Assembly: GCF_000283155.1 (NCBI RefSeq)
Contig: NW_004454160.1
Location: 2,494,375-2,558,374, forward strand
Direction: 5' to 3'
Length of the DNA: 64,000 nucleotides
Source of the DNA: Ceratotherium simum simum
Lineage: Eukaryota; Chordata; Mammalia; Perissodactyla; Rhinocerotidae
Positions 1 to 14,822 of this stretch are shown piece after piece. How positions within the stretch are numbered: the first letter of the stretch is position 1; each line of letters begins with the position of its first letter. The notes beneath the pieces are model-generated. The model searched no databases and was not told the origin of the DNA. It was given only the letters and a program-made list of their open reading frames with translations. The position numbers and the translations under genes are program-made.

Positions 1-113
1 AGGAAGATGGGCATGGATGTTAGCCCAGGGCCAGTCTTCCTCAGCAAAAAGAGGAGGATTGGCAGATGTTAGCTCAGGGCCGATCTTCCTCACAAAAAAA
101 AAAAAGAAAGAAA
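1..113 (+). mobile_element. ERE SINE, 3' part (cut by window edge)
   Basis: The sequence matches the 3' half of the ERE copies elsewhere in the window: the segment with AGGAAGATGGGCATGGATGT and the repeated GGCAGATGTTAGCTCAGGGC module, then an A-rich tail. The tRNA-derived head lies off the left edge. Confidence 0.9.
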
Positions 114-397
114 GAAATGTCTTCCACCTGTGATAAAATTGCATAGAACTAAATATACCCACACAATGAATGCCTGTAAAACTGGTGAAATCTAAATTTG
201 GATTGGTGAATGGATTGTATCGAATTCAATGTCCTGGTTGTGATATTGTACTATAGTTATGCAAGATGTTGCCCTTGGGAGAAACTGGGTGAAGGGTATA
301 CTGGATCTCTCTGTATTATTTCTTACAACTGTATGTGAATCTACAATTATCTCAAAATAAAAAGTTAAAACAAAAGTCTTTCTAAAAGTTATCTATA

Positions 398-625
398 ATA
401 ATAATAACTACCATTTACTGAGTGCTTACTGTGTGCTAAGTACTGTTCTAAGCATTGTCAGATGGATACTATTGTTAACCTCATTTTATAAATGACAAAA
501 CTGAGGAACAGAGAGGTTAAGTCACTTACATAGAGTCAACCATGCACTAAGTGGCAGAACTAGCATTCGGATTCAGGCAGCCTCACTCCAAAGATAGAGC
601 TCTTAACCACTGTGCTATGCTGTGT
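398..625 (+). mobile_element. MIR SINE, near full length
   Basis: It shows the MIR order: TTTACTGAGTGCTTACTGTG head, core with AAACTGAGGAACAGAGAGGT, and the tail ending CTCTTAACCACTGTGCTATG. It is an ancient mammalian tRNA-derived SINE. Confidence 0.88.
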
Positions 626-2463
626 ATCTGTCTTCATATCCTGCCTCCTAGTCACACTTCAACCCACCCCATTCCAAGTTAGCTTCCATCCCAATCACTC
701 TCCTGAAATTGCTTTTGCCGAGATTACCAACAAGTCCACGGCTAAATCTGATGGAATCTTTTTTGGCCCTAACCATTCTGCAGACTTCGATATTGTTTAT
801 ACAGTCACAGATATTTATTGAGCACCTACAGTATGCCAGACTCTTTTAAAGCAGTGAACAAGACAGGAAAACTGCTGTACCTGAAGAATGCACATGTCTT
901 TAATTGTTACAATTAGAGGGTAAGCAATCTTCAGTCACTGCTGACTTGTTTGTGAATAGTCAACAGGCCACCTTGTTTCATGCTTTTGTTTTTCTGTGGC
1001 TGAAACAGATCACATTGTTATTTTGTTTGTGGTTTCACAGCATAACTTGGAATGTACTATATTTAGATAGCATCTTCACTTTTCCTCAGATGGAAATCTG
1101 AACCTTTCCAAGCAGTTGTCATGAATATGAATAAATTAAGAGAGCCAGACCCTGAAGTGTAACCTTCTTATGTATTAGTGATAAATTGTGAAAATTAATT
1201 GCCTTTGACCTTTTACCTACTTTTTTCTGTATGAGGATAATTTGAATTAATTTTATGCCCTATTATTTGGAAACACCAGGAAGATCTCTGCAGGATATTA
1301 AATAAGTTTCATTCCATATGTCCAAATAAAAAGCTACTCCAAGGAAAATACTTGACTTCATGGAGACATGATGGTAGCTTTTTGATTTTGCCAAAGCTGA
1401 GCACTTGAGCCAGAGTTGAAGGCAAGGAGTCTTCTTGTCTTCTTCCGTATGTCCATGGTTATTTTCTGTGTTTTCATTCCTTTCCCCAATTCAGTAAAGA
1501 AGAGAAAAAAATTTTCTCCTACTTCATCATGCCAAAAAACAGCTCTAGTTTTATTAGTTCTAATGGGAATGTGTTCTACTTGATGACTAGAAGCCACTAT
1601 AATCCTCTTGCTTCTATCCAGGGTTCCTGTTTTTGTCTAATAGCTGTTTGTTTACAGCAGCAGTTAGCAATTTGCACGGACAGTCCTGTCAAAGTCACTG
1701 CCTTCAATGAAACCCAAATGCCTCTTGGAAGAAAGATGACAGATTCAGCCCAGCGACTTGCACAACTTTTAAAAGCGATTCCTTGTCAAACATGTGAAAA
1801 ACAACTCTTCCATCTCCATGACTTGAGGAAAAAAATGAGACACTATCTTTCACCAGATGGCGATTCCTTGCTAGTAGAACAGGGCTGGGATGATTCAGCT
1901 CCATTATGCTCCTCTCGCAAAACCCACAAAGAACACATTTGGGGCCACTTTTCAAAGTTGGCAACAGTCTTTGCTTTTTAAAGAAATCATATGAATACAA
2001 AAAAAGCCACAGTAGATGAAGGGCTTGGAATCTCCAGGGCCCAGAAATGGGATAGATAGGCCTTAAATTCTAGGTCATCAGTTAGAACCTGGCCTGGACC
2101 TAAGAATCATCCCATTTGTTGCCAGGTTTGGTTACTTGATTAAATTTGGCTAAAACAAAAACAAATTGGGAAAAGGTTATATTTTCATGTTGAGTAGACC
2201 TCTTCAAAAAAAAAAAGGAAGGAAGAGGAGGAAGAAATAGAACTATAAGAATACCCTTTGAGATGATAAAGTGATTCCTAAATTCAAATTACTCTAGGTC
2301 TAAAGGAGTCAATCGTTAATTTTAAGTCCAGTACCTTTCTGTACCATTTACGTATAAGGTATTATAGCTGCTTTCGTTTATTTAGAAAGGATTTGAACCA
2401 GTGTGTCTGTGTGTGTGTGTGTGTCTTCTTAATTACCTGGGCTTTTTAAAGGTGGAATAGATG

Positions 2464-2715
2464 GGGCCAGCCCAGTGGCGCAGGCGGTTAAGTGCACACG
2501 CTTGGCTGCAGCGGCCTGGGGTTCGCCGGTTCGGATCCCGGACGCGCACCGACGCACTGCTTGGCAAGCCATGCTGTGGCGGCATCCCATGTAAAGTGGA
2601 GGAAGATGGGCACAGATGTTAGCCCAGGGCCAGTCTTCCTCAGCAAAAAAAAAAAAGAGAGAGAGGAGGATTGGCAGATGTTAGCACAGGGCTGATCTCC
2701 TCACCAAACAAAAGA
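2464..2715 (+). mobile_element. ERE SINE (short class) with target-site duplication
   Basis: It starts GGGCCAGCCCAGTGGCGCAG (tRNA-derived head) and ends in an A-rich tail. Flanks TGGAATAGATG (2453-2463) and TGGAATGGATG (2716-2726) differ at one base and are the target-site duplication. Confidence 0.93.
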
Positions 2716-3030
2716 TGGAATGGATGCCTCAGGACATAATGAAACCCTCTCACTGAAGATATTGAAGCAGAGGCTGGTCAGCCATTTGCTAGAGATGTTG
2801 CGAAGAGGTTTCAAACACTAGACTAGTAATTGTATTGGTTAGTTTTGAATATTTCTTCTTCGTGTAAAAATTCTATGCATTATGGATCAGCCCCTTTCAC
2901 CTGTCACTTTTTTAATAACCTTGATTTGGGGCCTTCTCAGCTATTTAAGGTGATACCTGTTTGTTTCGTTTTGCCTTATATACAAGAAAATGTTGACCAC
3001 CTTTGTTAATATTCTGTTTTATTTCTTTAG

Positions 3031-5674
<2,644 letters not shown>

Positions 5675-5864
5675 TAAGGAGCAGTGGTCACCCCTGGTCT
5701 TATGCGTGCTCACGCTAACGAGAGAGTGTTTTAAGCTATCCCAAAAAGATGTGGTTCATGAGGAAGGGCGGCACAGAAAAGATCAGACTTGTGAATCAGT
5801 CTGCATCATTCCCCAGTAATAGTACTAAATTATAGTAGTATATTTCAATGTGAAACTAATATTA

Positions 5865-6118
5865 AGAGCTAACACTCAACTAAAACTTACTATATGTTGG
5901 AAACAGTTACCTTTACCTACATTAACCCATTTAATCCTCACTACGACCTTATAAAATTTGCACTATTGTCATCCCCATTGTGCAGATGGGGAAACTAAGG
6001 CACAGAGTGGTTAGTAATTTGCCCGACGTCGTGTAGCTAGCCCGAAGTCGTGGACCCAGGATTAGATTCTAGAAAGTTTGGGTACAGAGTCTGTGCTCTT
6101 ACCCACTATGCAATATAT
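5865..6118 (+). mobile_element. MIR SINE
   Basis: It contains the MIR core (CAGATGGGGAAACTAAGGCA, then AGAGTGGTTAGTAATTTGCC) and the tail with CTGTGCTCTTACCCACTATG. Several CpGs survive in the central part (GCCCGACGTCGTG). Confidence 0.85.
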
Positions 6119-6188
6119 ACTTCCCCAGTAATCGTTTAACTTGCAAGATTTTTAAATGTTGATTTCTCATATAATCTAGACTCTAAAG

Positions 6189-6384
6189 CAATGCTGTTCA
6201 CTAGAACTTGCTGCAATTATGGGAATGTTCTGTATCTGCGCTCTCCAAGACTGTAGCCACTAGCCACATGTGGCTACTGAGCAATTGAAATGCTTACAGA
6301 GGAATTTTAAATTTTATTTAATTTTAATTAATTTTAAATTTAAATAGCCACCAGTGGCCATTGGCTACTGTATTGGACCTGCAG
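6189..6384 (+). mobile_element. hAT-Charlie type MITE
   Basis: The element runs from CAATGCTGTTCACTAGAACT to GGACCTGCAG and contains GTAGCCACTAGCCACATGTG, with an AT-rich centre and diverged terminal inverted repeats (CAATGCTGT against its complement at the right end). I recognise the family type (MER3/MER20-like non-autonomous hAT) but am not sure of the subfamily. Confidence 0.65.
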
Positions 6385-7216
6385 GTTGAGAGCAAGTTTT
6401 TCAGCATGGTGTAGGGTGCTCTCACTTTTCCTGGACCCATAATCCACCTAGTCAGCTACTGCTTCCACTTACAGGTCTCAAAACTATACAACCAGAGGAT
6501 GTCGACGCCTGCACTCTCTGTACTGCTGGCCAGGGCTTCTGCCCACATCCCTCTCCCAGGTCCTCCCTGCTATCCCCACGTTACCTCCCTTGGCCCCCCA
6601 TTTGGCCTTCTAGAGATAAAGCCTCCCAATTAGCATGCCCTCATGGCCAAGCCTTTCTGCTGTGGAAGCTTCTAAGGAAAAAGAGAAACTCCAACAGTCT
6701 TTTTTCACCCCTTTCCCCTAAAGCTTTGACTCCATAAAAGTTTCTCCCGTAGGAGAACTAGAATTCTTTGCATGTAAATGTAATCATAGCATGGAGATGA
6801 CAGTATATGTACCTTGTGGCATGACGCCAGAGCCCTTGTGCAATTTTGATGGAAACAGCCAGAAGAGTAGCTGCTTAGATTTAAAATAAGGAATGTCCAC
6901 TAGTACATGCAGGCCATCTTTATTTCTGATTAAAACTTATATATAAGGATTATGTTTTTGGTTGTTGTATTAACTTGAATGCTGGACTCCTGATAGCGTT
7001 TATTACTTATAATAAGTGACTTTTGACTTATCCTGGGAAGTCTAGAACACCTTTTCCAGGATATAGGAAATGAAAATCTAATAAAGATCTAATAATATAT
7101 TTCCTAGTGAGGTAGCATATATACCTAGAAAGGTTCTGTGAAGGACTTTGATTTTCTTACCTGTAAAATGGGAATAATAATTATCCTGTACAGGATTATT
7201 AAAGGATTAAAATGAA

Positions 7217-7824
7217 GTATCCATCAACGGATGAATAGATACAGAAAATGTGAGATATATATACATATATATGTGTGTATGTATATATATATATATATAT
7301 ATAATGGAATATTGTTCAGCCATTAAAAGGAATGAAATCTTGCCATTTGCAACATTATGGATAGACGTTGAAAGCATTATGCTAAGTGAAATAAGTCAAA
7401 CAGAGAAAGACAAATACTGTGTGATCTCAATTATATGGAATCCAAAATTAAAAAAACAAAACAAAACAAGCTCACAGATACAGAGAACAGATTGGTGGCT
7501 GCCAGAGATGAGGGTGGGGAGGGGGAACATGGGTGAAGGGAATCAAAAAGAATAAACTTCCAGTTATAAAAATAAATAAGTCATGGAGATGTAATGTACA
7601 GCATGGTGACTATAGTTAATAATACTGTATTGCATATTTGAAAGTTGCTAAGTACATCTTAAAAGTTCTCATCACAAGAAAAAAAATTCTGTAACTATAT
7701 ATGGTGATGCATGTTAGACTTATTGTGATGATCATTTTGCAATATATACTAATATCAAATATTTTATGTTGTACTCCTAAAACTAATATAATGTTGTATG
7801 TCAGTTATACCTCAATTTAAAAAA
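7217..7824 (+). mobile_element. 5'-truncated L1 insertion with target-site duplication
   Basis: The L1 3' end in sense orientation starts with TCCATCAACGGATGAATAGA shortly after the left boundary and ends in an A-rich tail. The identical 16-base flank AAAGGATTAAAATGAA stands at 7201-7216 and 7825-7840. A (TA)n run (7255-7303) has expanded inside the element. The open frame here is the remnant end of ORF2 and is not functional. Confidence 0.9.
7255..7303. repeat. (TA)n microsatellite inside L1
   Basis: Alternating TA with a few TG units lies within the L1 insertion. It is likely length-polymorphic. Confidence 0.9.
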
Positions 7825-8149
7825 AAAGGATTAAAATGAAATATGGGCCAGGCAGTGCTGTGACTGAGAGCTGTCACTTGGTTATGATTGATGATCATTA
7901 TGTCTTTGACGATTACAATCTTATTTCTAATTTCGTTTTCAAGGCCTATTCTTTATAGAACCAAAGGCTGAGATTTTTCAGGCTATGGAAATGGAAGCAC
8001 GTGAGCATGGTAGATTTCCTTAATAGTTCAAGAGCTACAACGGGAGAGTCCTCTGAGCTCAGGGGCTGTGAAAAAGAGTGAACTTGAATGATTGCCCTCT
8101 TTGTGATGCCACAGAGCGTAAAGTGGGAAGGAACTCTAAGGAGTCTTTT

Positions 8150-8275
8150 CTTCAGTTTTCTTGCTTTACAACTGCAGCCCAGAGAGGTTAAGCAATTTGC
8201 CCAAAGCTGTGCAGCCAGTCAGTGGACAGTGGAGCATCAGAGCATGATCCTGGTTTCCTCAGGCCACTGCTGACC
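8150..8275 (+). mobile_element. MIR SINE fragment
   Basis: It has the core CCAGAGAGGTTAAGCAATTT followed by GCCCAAAGCTGTGCAGCCAG. The head is missing. Confidence 0.75.
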
Positions 8276-9642
8276 TTCCTAAGGAGCCAGGAGTTATGTT
8301 AGGAGGCAAGACCATCACATGGAACAACCAGAACAATACAAGATCATATATACTAAAGTGATGATGAATTTATGTTTATCAATTGCCCAAAATACAATTT
8401 GCAGAATGATAAAATCGTACAAGTTTTCTTTCATCTATAAAGTGGGTTAATGAGCTATAGCTCAGGGGATTATTAAACAAGTTATGTATGAATTGATATC
8501 ACCTAGTATATCCTCATTACGAACATTTTAAGAGTACAAGAGCAACATTTAAAAAGGCCGACATTGGCAAAAATACCTGCTTAAGATCCCCAAATTTGTC
8601 ATATATTCTGCCTTTTTTCAAGCCAAGCCTGAAGTTGTGAATGTCGTCTTTTCTTACACAAAACAGTAATTATTTCAGATGTGGCAGGTAAACACTAAGG
8701 GCTTTCCGATAGCTTCCTGCCTGCCTCACTGTCCCCAACACCAGCACGTTCTCACAGTTGGTTAATGCTTCTGAGGACAAGTGTCTCTTTTTCAGCCTCA
8801 GTTATCACCCCACCCCCTCCCAGTAGCAAAGAAATTCCACACTGTAAATATTCCTTTTGTAACTCTTACTAATCGATTTGGTGGTTAGAAAATGTAGTAA
8901 GAACGGCATAAGATTCTTTTTTTTCCTAGTTTCTAAAAGGAGGATAATGGTAGCAGATTCTTGTCTATCCCCATTAGGATTCTGATATTTGACACGCGAT
9001 TTGTTAAAACAGATAAAAGTGTTTTTCTATAAAACTAGGTAATAATCTATATTCAAGATGATTTTCTCCTACCGCAGCCTAGAAACTGTCTACCTGTAAT
9101 GTCATAATTAGATCATAGACGTGGAACAGACACCTGCATGCTCGTTTTCTTAAGAGAAACAACCCTGTATTTCCCTCCTGTCTGGTCTCAGACCTCCTGC
9201 TGCCGGCTGCATGTGCTCTAGCTCATAGACTGTTTCTTTGGGGTCTTTTCTCCTGCCGTCTTCCTTCAGGCTGTTCCCATGGCACTGTTTCCATACCACA
9301 CATATCCTACATTCCCTGGGTGTGGATGTCAATTGGACCACTACAAAGCATGCAGACAAGTACAGGAAAATCAGCTCTTGTTTACTGCGGCATTTATTCT
9401 GCTAACATACACTTCTCATCTGTCTCATTATGTTTCCTCCCAAGTTTAGAAATTCCTAATTGCTTGATAATAAGTAGCAGAAGCAGGACTGAAATCCAGG
9501 TCTGATTTTTAGCTTGTACCATTGTTTTCCCTATAACAGAGCTCATGCGCCTGGGGGTATTTTTTGTTTGGTTTTATTTCAGATATTTCTGGATTTTAAA
9601 AAATGTCACAGCCGGAATGTCTATGAATATTTACATTATAAA

Positions 9643-9668
9643 TATAGATAGGTAGGTAGGTAGATTGA
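9643..9668. repeat. (TAGG)n tetranucleotide repeat
   Basis: Several tandem GATAGGTAGGTAGG-type units occur. It is a short microsatellite. Confidence 0.85.
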
Positions 9669-10077
9669 AGGATGGATAAAACGTGTATTTTCTCCCACCA
9701 TCAAATCCATATGTAGCATCTTCATAAAATGTTGATACAGGTCAAGTATAGATTTAGTGTTTGCTTTTATCAAATCAGCATTAGAATGAGTGGTACACAG
9801 TGGGCTGGAGAACAAACACGAGGGAAGGGAATGGAAGAGAAACCTTCCAGATAAGTGTATGAAATATTTATGTATTTGTTTTGGCAGAACTTGGTAAGGA
9901 ACCTGGGAATGGAGGGCTGAAACCATCTTAAGCTTGAGAGCATAATAAAGTAGCAGATATTTGAAGAATTCAAAATATTCAAAAATAGCAAGTGTTCATC
10001 ATTTTTCTTTTGCATTTTTTTTACTTTATGAATATCCAATTTCAAATAGCTGGCTATATATTAAATAAATATTTCTT

Positions 10078-10111
10078 TATATATATATGTATATACACAC
10101 ACACACATATA
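10078..10111. repeat. (TA)n(CA)n microsatellite
   Basis: A run of TA followed by ACACAC, an alternating purine-pyrimidine tract. Confidence 0.85.
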
Positions 10112-10209
10112 GTTTTTATTAATATACAGCAAACACTTGTTAAGTACGTATAATGCCACTGACCCAGAAAAAAGGCACTACGCAAGGCTTAAGAGAAAGG
10201 GAAGGAAGG

Positions 10210-10345
10210 AATTACATGTGTTGAGCGTCATTTGCCAGGTGCCATACAAGCAGCCACACACGCATTGTCTATTCAGAGACTCACAGCAGCTCTGTAAGAG
10301 AGGTGGTAGTATTATTCCCATCTTACAGATAAAGAAATGAAGTTT
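10210..10345 (+). mobile_element. MIR SINE fragment
   Basis: It reads as MIR head and core (GTTGAGCGTCATTTGCCAGG, then TATTCCCATCTTACAGATAA). The tail is lost. Confidence 0.72.
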
Positions 10346-10979
10346 TGGAGAAGTACCACTAAATCTACTCGAATAGAGATGAGAGTGATTACCTGGGCTC
10401 ATCAGTTTCTCCTTCAAGAACTTGAACAGAGGACTATGGGAAGCAGATAAGAAGACAGTGAAAGCAAAAGCTGAAATGACATAGAAAAATGGGGAAACGG
10501 AGGCCTCAAGGAACTGTGAGTAAGCAGAACCAAAACCAAACCAAAAACAAAGGGTAGAGAGATTAAGATGATTGGCTGGAAACTTTAGGTTTGGTAATTC
10601 TAGAGAAGAATTGAGCCACCACAATGTTGGGGATCAGACTGCCGCCATTGAGGACCACTGAGATCATCAGTTCCTAAAACTGCTTTGGAAACTTCCAGTT
10701 CTTGAATTACATCCTTTCTCTGTGAGGCCAGTCCCGAATTTCCATGAGATCCTCAAAGCTGGTGGCCAAACCTTGTTTCAGCAGTCTGCTGATATCCACA
10801 TACTCACTCACAACTGCCTAAGCAATAATTTCTTCTCTTTCTCTTTCACTTTCCAGCTATTGGGCAAGTACCTATGCTAAGCTAGAACCTTACTAGAAGG
10901 CTGTCTGAGAAGTGTAGCTTCCCGGCTGCTAGCCCCTAGAAATCAAGAAATAGCATAGGAGGGAGAGCAGGGTGCTGCG

Positions 10980-11820
10980 ATGTCAACAGACCATCCAGTG
11001 CACTCCTAAGAGCAATGGGAAGCTATCTGTGCATTTCAAGGACAGAGTGAAATGATCTGATTTATACTTTTATTTTATTTTTTTTTTTTATTTTTTTTTT
11101 TTTATTGCAGTAACATTGGTTTATAACATTGCAAAAATTTCAGGTGTACATCATTGTACTTCTATTTCTGCATGGACTACATCATGTTCACCACCAAAAT
11201 ACTAATTACAACCCATCACCACACACATGTACCGAATTATCCCTTTCACCCTCCACCCTCCCCCCTTCCCCTCTGGTAACCACCAATCCAATCTCTGTCC
11301 CTATGTGTTTGTTTATTGTTGTTATTATCTACTACTTAATGAAGGAAATCATACGGTATTTGGCCTTCTCCCTCTGACTTATTTCACTTTGCATTATACC
11401 CTCAATGTCCATCCATGTTGTCACAAATGGCTGGATTTCGTCGTTTCTTATGGCTGAGTAGTATTCCATTGTGTATATATACCACAGCTTCTTTTGATTT
11501 ATACTTTTAAAAGAGAACTTCTTAAAATACAGAGAATGAATTGTAAGGGAACAAGAGCAGCTGGGGCAGTCTATTAAAAGGCTCTTTCACTAGTCTGTTA
11601 GGACCATGATGGTGACAGTAAAGATGAGGAGAGTAGACAAATTTAAGAGATTTGGGGGATAAAAAGGATAAGACTTCATAATGGATTAGATGTACATGAG
11701 AAGGAGGTATCAGGGATGACCCTAGGTTTTTGACTTATGCAACTGGATTGATGGTGTTGCCTTCACTGAGATAGGGAATCCTGAAAGAGGACTAGCCAGA
11801 GAATTTATAACTTCATTTGG
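10980..11820 (-). mobile_element. L2 LINE fragment, antisense, split by an L1
   Basis: The left part ends with GGAAGCTATCTGTGCATTTC and AAATGATCTGA. The right part resumes with AGGATGACCCTAGG-like sequence and TATGCAACTGGATTGATGGT. Both match the same antisense L2 segment that is seen whole at 30.5-30.9 kb. The L1 at 11073-11494 sits between the halves. Confidence 0.7.
11073..11494 (-). mobile_element. 5'-truncated L1 insertion, antisense, inside L2
   Basis: It begins with a long T-rich run (the complement of the poly(A) tail), then GTAACATTGGTTTATAACAT, and ends GTATATATACCACAGCTTCT. The 15-base duplication TGATTTATACTTTTA at 11058-11072 and 11495-11509 is exact. The open frames in it are translations of the antisense strand of the L1 3' region. 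Confidence 0.92.
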
Positions 11821-11859
11821 TATTCTCTCTTCTACTGGAGGCCTTACCTCCCTAGAAGG

Positions 11860-11945
11860 TAAAACCTTCATTATATTTCTCATAGTACCCAGCACCAGGC
11901 TTTGCACATTGTAGGTCTTCAGTAAGTAATTGCTGAATTAGGGAA
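11860..11945 (+). mobile_element. L2 LINE 3' end, sense
   Basis: The text CCCAGCACCAGGCTTTGCAC followed by AGGTCTTCAGTAAGTAATTG is the terminal L2 motif. Confidence 0.6.
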
Positions 11946-13639
11946 TCATTACAGCATACCCAACAAGCAACCAGTGATGGTGAATTAATCCTTTACAAAT
12001 GGAAAAACAGCACCAAACTCCTGTCCCAGCCAGGCTGTGGAAAACTCACAAACACAGCCAAAGAAGTAGGAAAAAAAAAATAAGAGAACAAATCCCTGTG
12101 AGCAGATATACGTAGGCAAAGATTATTCATCTGGACACTAATTCTGCCAGAGGGGTGGGGTGGATCCCAAGTAAATGTATATGCAACAAGGAACTAAACA
12201 AAAGAAAAATGGTTTAGTCACCAAAGAAGAAGATCAGACGCATTATTATGTGACAGAAGTTATAACAATCAAAATTATGAAAGACTTTTGTTTTATGTTG
12301 TGTCTAAGAAAGCACAGTCAGGGCAAGTGAAAAAAAAAGAAAATGGGGAAAAAGAGAAGACATTAATATGGATATCATTATGTAGGGTATAAATTTTAAA
12401 AGAACAGCACTAAATTATTTGAAGTGAAAGGAAGACTATGAGGAGAGAGGTTCAAAATGTGAAGAGAATAAGCCCCATAAGTAAGCAGAATCAAAGACAG
12501 GCTGAATTAATGTAAAGTGTAAACTCAGTGGATGAGAAGTCAGGGCCAAGATGAATTATAGGAGGTGGAAGGAGCAGCAGAAGCAGAGGGAGGAAAGACT
12601 AGAAACAAACAAATTAAAATCAGATGAAAAAGCCAAGGGGAACAATAGGACCAGTTGAAAAAAATTAAAATTTTTTAATCCTTTTTTTAAAAAGCAAAAA
12701 CCTCACAGAATTGTAAGAAAAGAGGCAAGGACCCGACATAAGGCAAAGACACATGCAGAGTCATTATGAAAACTAAATGTGTTTTCTGTTTAGTTTGGTT
12801 GCTTTGTGAATCTGGAACCATTTTGACATGTGGAAATATTCATTTTGATGTGCTTAAAGTGTATTGATTATGGTAATTGTTTTTTCTGTGTTAGTTGCAG
12901 TCCATTGTGATTTCCTACGGGCTACTGTAATTGCTTTTTAACCCTCCCTGTTGGCTAATTTGGTTTGGGAGAGTCAAGGTGACCTCTGCATGTCAGCCTC
13001 ACTATGGGTAATTACAAGACAGGAGTAGCCAAGTCCGTCAAAGAAGAGAAATTTACAAAGGTGGGGCATGTGCACGTACACCTCATAGAGGAGCACATGC
13101 GGGGTTACGGGCACTGGGGGAAACATAAAAAGGAACATTTTTGTTTTTACCACTCATTGAGCCAGTGACTCTCTGCTCCAGGCTGTGTGGAAGAGAGCAG
13201 TGGACATAGCCCAACAAGCATTTTGGGGAATGTCCTAAATTCATTGACTGATGGTAGAAGAAGAGAAACCACTTCCTGATCCATTGTCATGGCCCTGCAT
13301 TTTGCCTTTCCATTCATTGTTCTGTCCCTGTTTTCCTTAAATTAAAAGAGTTCTCAGAATTCCTATAACGTACCATTTATATTTTGTGATGACCTAATCA
13401 GAATGTGAACTGCCAGTTTCAAATATGTTTTCTACCCATATCAGGGCTGCTGCCTAAGTCTGTGACTATCTCTGGGATTATATGTTGATATTTATGTTTG
13501 CAGTATGAGTCAACTATCAAAAAAGAAAATGATCCTCGTTTGAAAAAAGTCGCAATATACCTCACAGCAAGGTCCCTAATAGTATCTTTCTTTTACCATT
13601 TTGTCCTTCATCATGTCAGATATTAATGAATATATGTTA

Positions 13640-13895
13640 TATCAATAGCTAGTGTTTATTGAGCTCTTACTCTCAAGGACTATGCTTGGTTATCTCATTT
13701 AATTCTTGAAACAACTATATGAGGGAGGCACCACCATGATCCCCATTTTACAGAGGAAACGGGGGCTTAGAGAAGGTCAGACGCTTGGCTGTGGCAACTC
13801 GCCTGGTAGCTGGTGGAGCTGTGATTTAAACTCGGGTAGAATGACTTCTGAGTCCATACTGAAGTCCATGACTTCTTATCTTCTATACTGATCAC
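13640..13895 (+). mobile_element. MIR SINE, near full length
   Basis: It contains TAGTGTTTATTGAGCTCTTA, ATCCCCATTTTACAGAGGAA and the tail CATGACTTCTTATCTTCTAT in MIR order. Confidence 0.82.
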
Positions 13896-13965
13896 GAACT
13901 GATGGTATTACCATTTTTCTCTGGGTATAAAACTGTATAAATTACAGTGACTTCCCCTTAAGATC

Positions 13966-14330
13966 ATTCATTTATTGAATAAATATTTATTGAGTTTCTC
14001 ATACATACCAGGCAACTCTACTAAGTGTTGGAAATTTTTTGGAAAGCAAGACAGCCAAGCTCTCAAAAAGCTTACTTTTGAGCAAGAGAGAAAACAATAT
14101 ATAATTAAGTAAATGAAATAAAGTGATTAGATTGGGATTAATAGTATAAAGAAAATAAATGGGATACTGTGAAAAAGAATAAGAGTTGGAAACCAACTTT
14201 GGAGAGTATGTTTAGGGAAGGCTTCTTTGAGGAGGTGATGTTTAAGCTTAGACCTGAAATAAAGGAGCCAGCATGCAGGAATTAAGGGAGGAACGTTCTA
14301 GTAGGATAGAGGAGCAGTACGTTCAACAGA
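13966..14330 (-). mobile_element. L2 LINE fragment, antisense
   Basis: It begins with TTCATTTATTGAATAAATAT (reverse complement of the L2 3' terminus) and runs through AAGGCTTCTTTGAGGAGGTG, in the same order as the 29.8-kb copy. Confidence 0.75.
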
Positions 14331-14564
14331 TGCAGCTCCCTGCCTTAGACATTTGAATTGTAAACTATTCAGGATACATGATTTCGTTTTCTGTCTTTAT
14401 AGGGTCTAGTAGTGGGAGATTCAACAGTCTCTCACAGGTTCATTTCAGTGTTCTAATATAGTTTAAACATTCTTTCTATATTCAACATGAAAAAATTAAA
14501 AATCACTGCTACTATTTCTATTCTTGTTAACACATTGGTGCGTTTCCTTCAAACCAGTTTTTTA

Positions 14565-14808
14565 AATTAACATTTCTTGTTTGCATGCTATATGCCAGGC
14601 ACTAGCCCATGGGCTTTGCATGTATTATTTTACTCCTCAAACAGCCCCATGAGTAGGAACTATTATTAGTCAGTTTTAAAAATGAAAAAACAGACTTAAG
14701 GAGGTTAAATATCTTGCCCACTAACACCCAACTGAGCAAGAATCTGACCCCAGAACTGCCTGACGCCAGAGTCCCAACTCTAACCTCTGTGGCCTCTCCT
14801 TTATGTAA
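14565..14808 (+). mobile_element. MIR SINE
   Basis: It contains GCTATATGCCAGGCACTAGC, CTCAAACAGCCCCATGAGTA and AGGAGGTTAAATATCTTGCC. The ERE that follows inserted next to its right end. Confidence 0.8.
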
Positions 14809-14822
14809 ATACATATTGCATG

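Larger units (their letters stand above)
1..3030. other. WARS2 intron 2 (3' part)
   Basis: This AT-rich intronic sequence holds the tail of one ERE SINE, a MIR, a (TG)n run at 2401-2424 and a second ERE. Between 625 and 2400 I see no known repeat, but there is one 150-codon ATG-initiated frame (1529-1981), discussed among the findings. No splice-flanked exon was recognised before 3031. Confidence 0.8.

Noticed and set aside
398..625. Regularly recurring similar blocks as a CRISPR-like or tandem array
   Set aside because: The recurring blocks (398, 5865, 13640, 14565, 15690 and others) are dispersed MIR SINEs with unrelated spacing, and the genome is mammalian.
2464..2540. tRNA-like head sequence as a possible tRNA gene
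   Set aside because: The GGTTAAGTG... head is the tRNA-derived part of ERE, found with the same flanking body in six copies. No intact cloverleaf gene is indicated.
7250..7555. 101-codon frame with ATTGTTCAGCCATTAAAAGG-type sequence
   Set aside because: It is the 3' end of an L1 ORF2 relic including a TA microsatellite.
11129..11457. Two frames of about 80 codons in WARS2 intron 4
   Set aside because: They are readings of the antisense strand of an L1 3' region with a proven target-site duplication.
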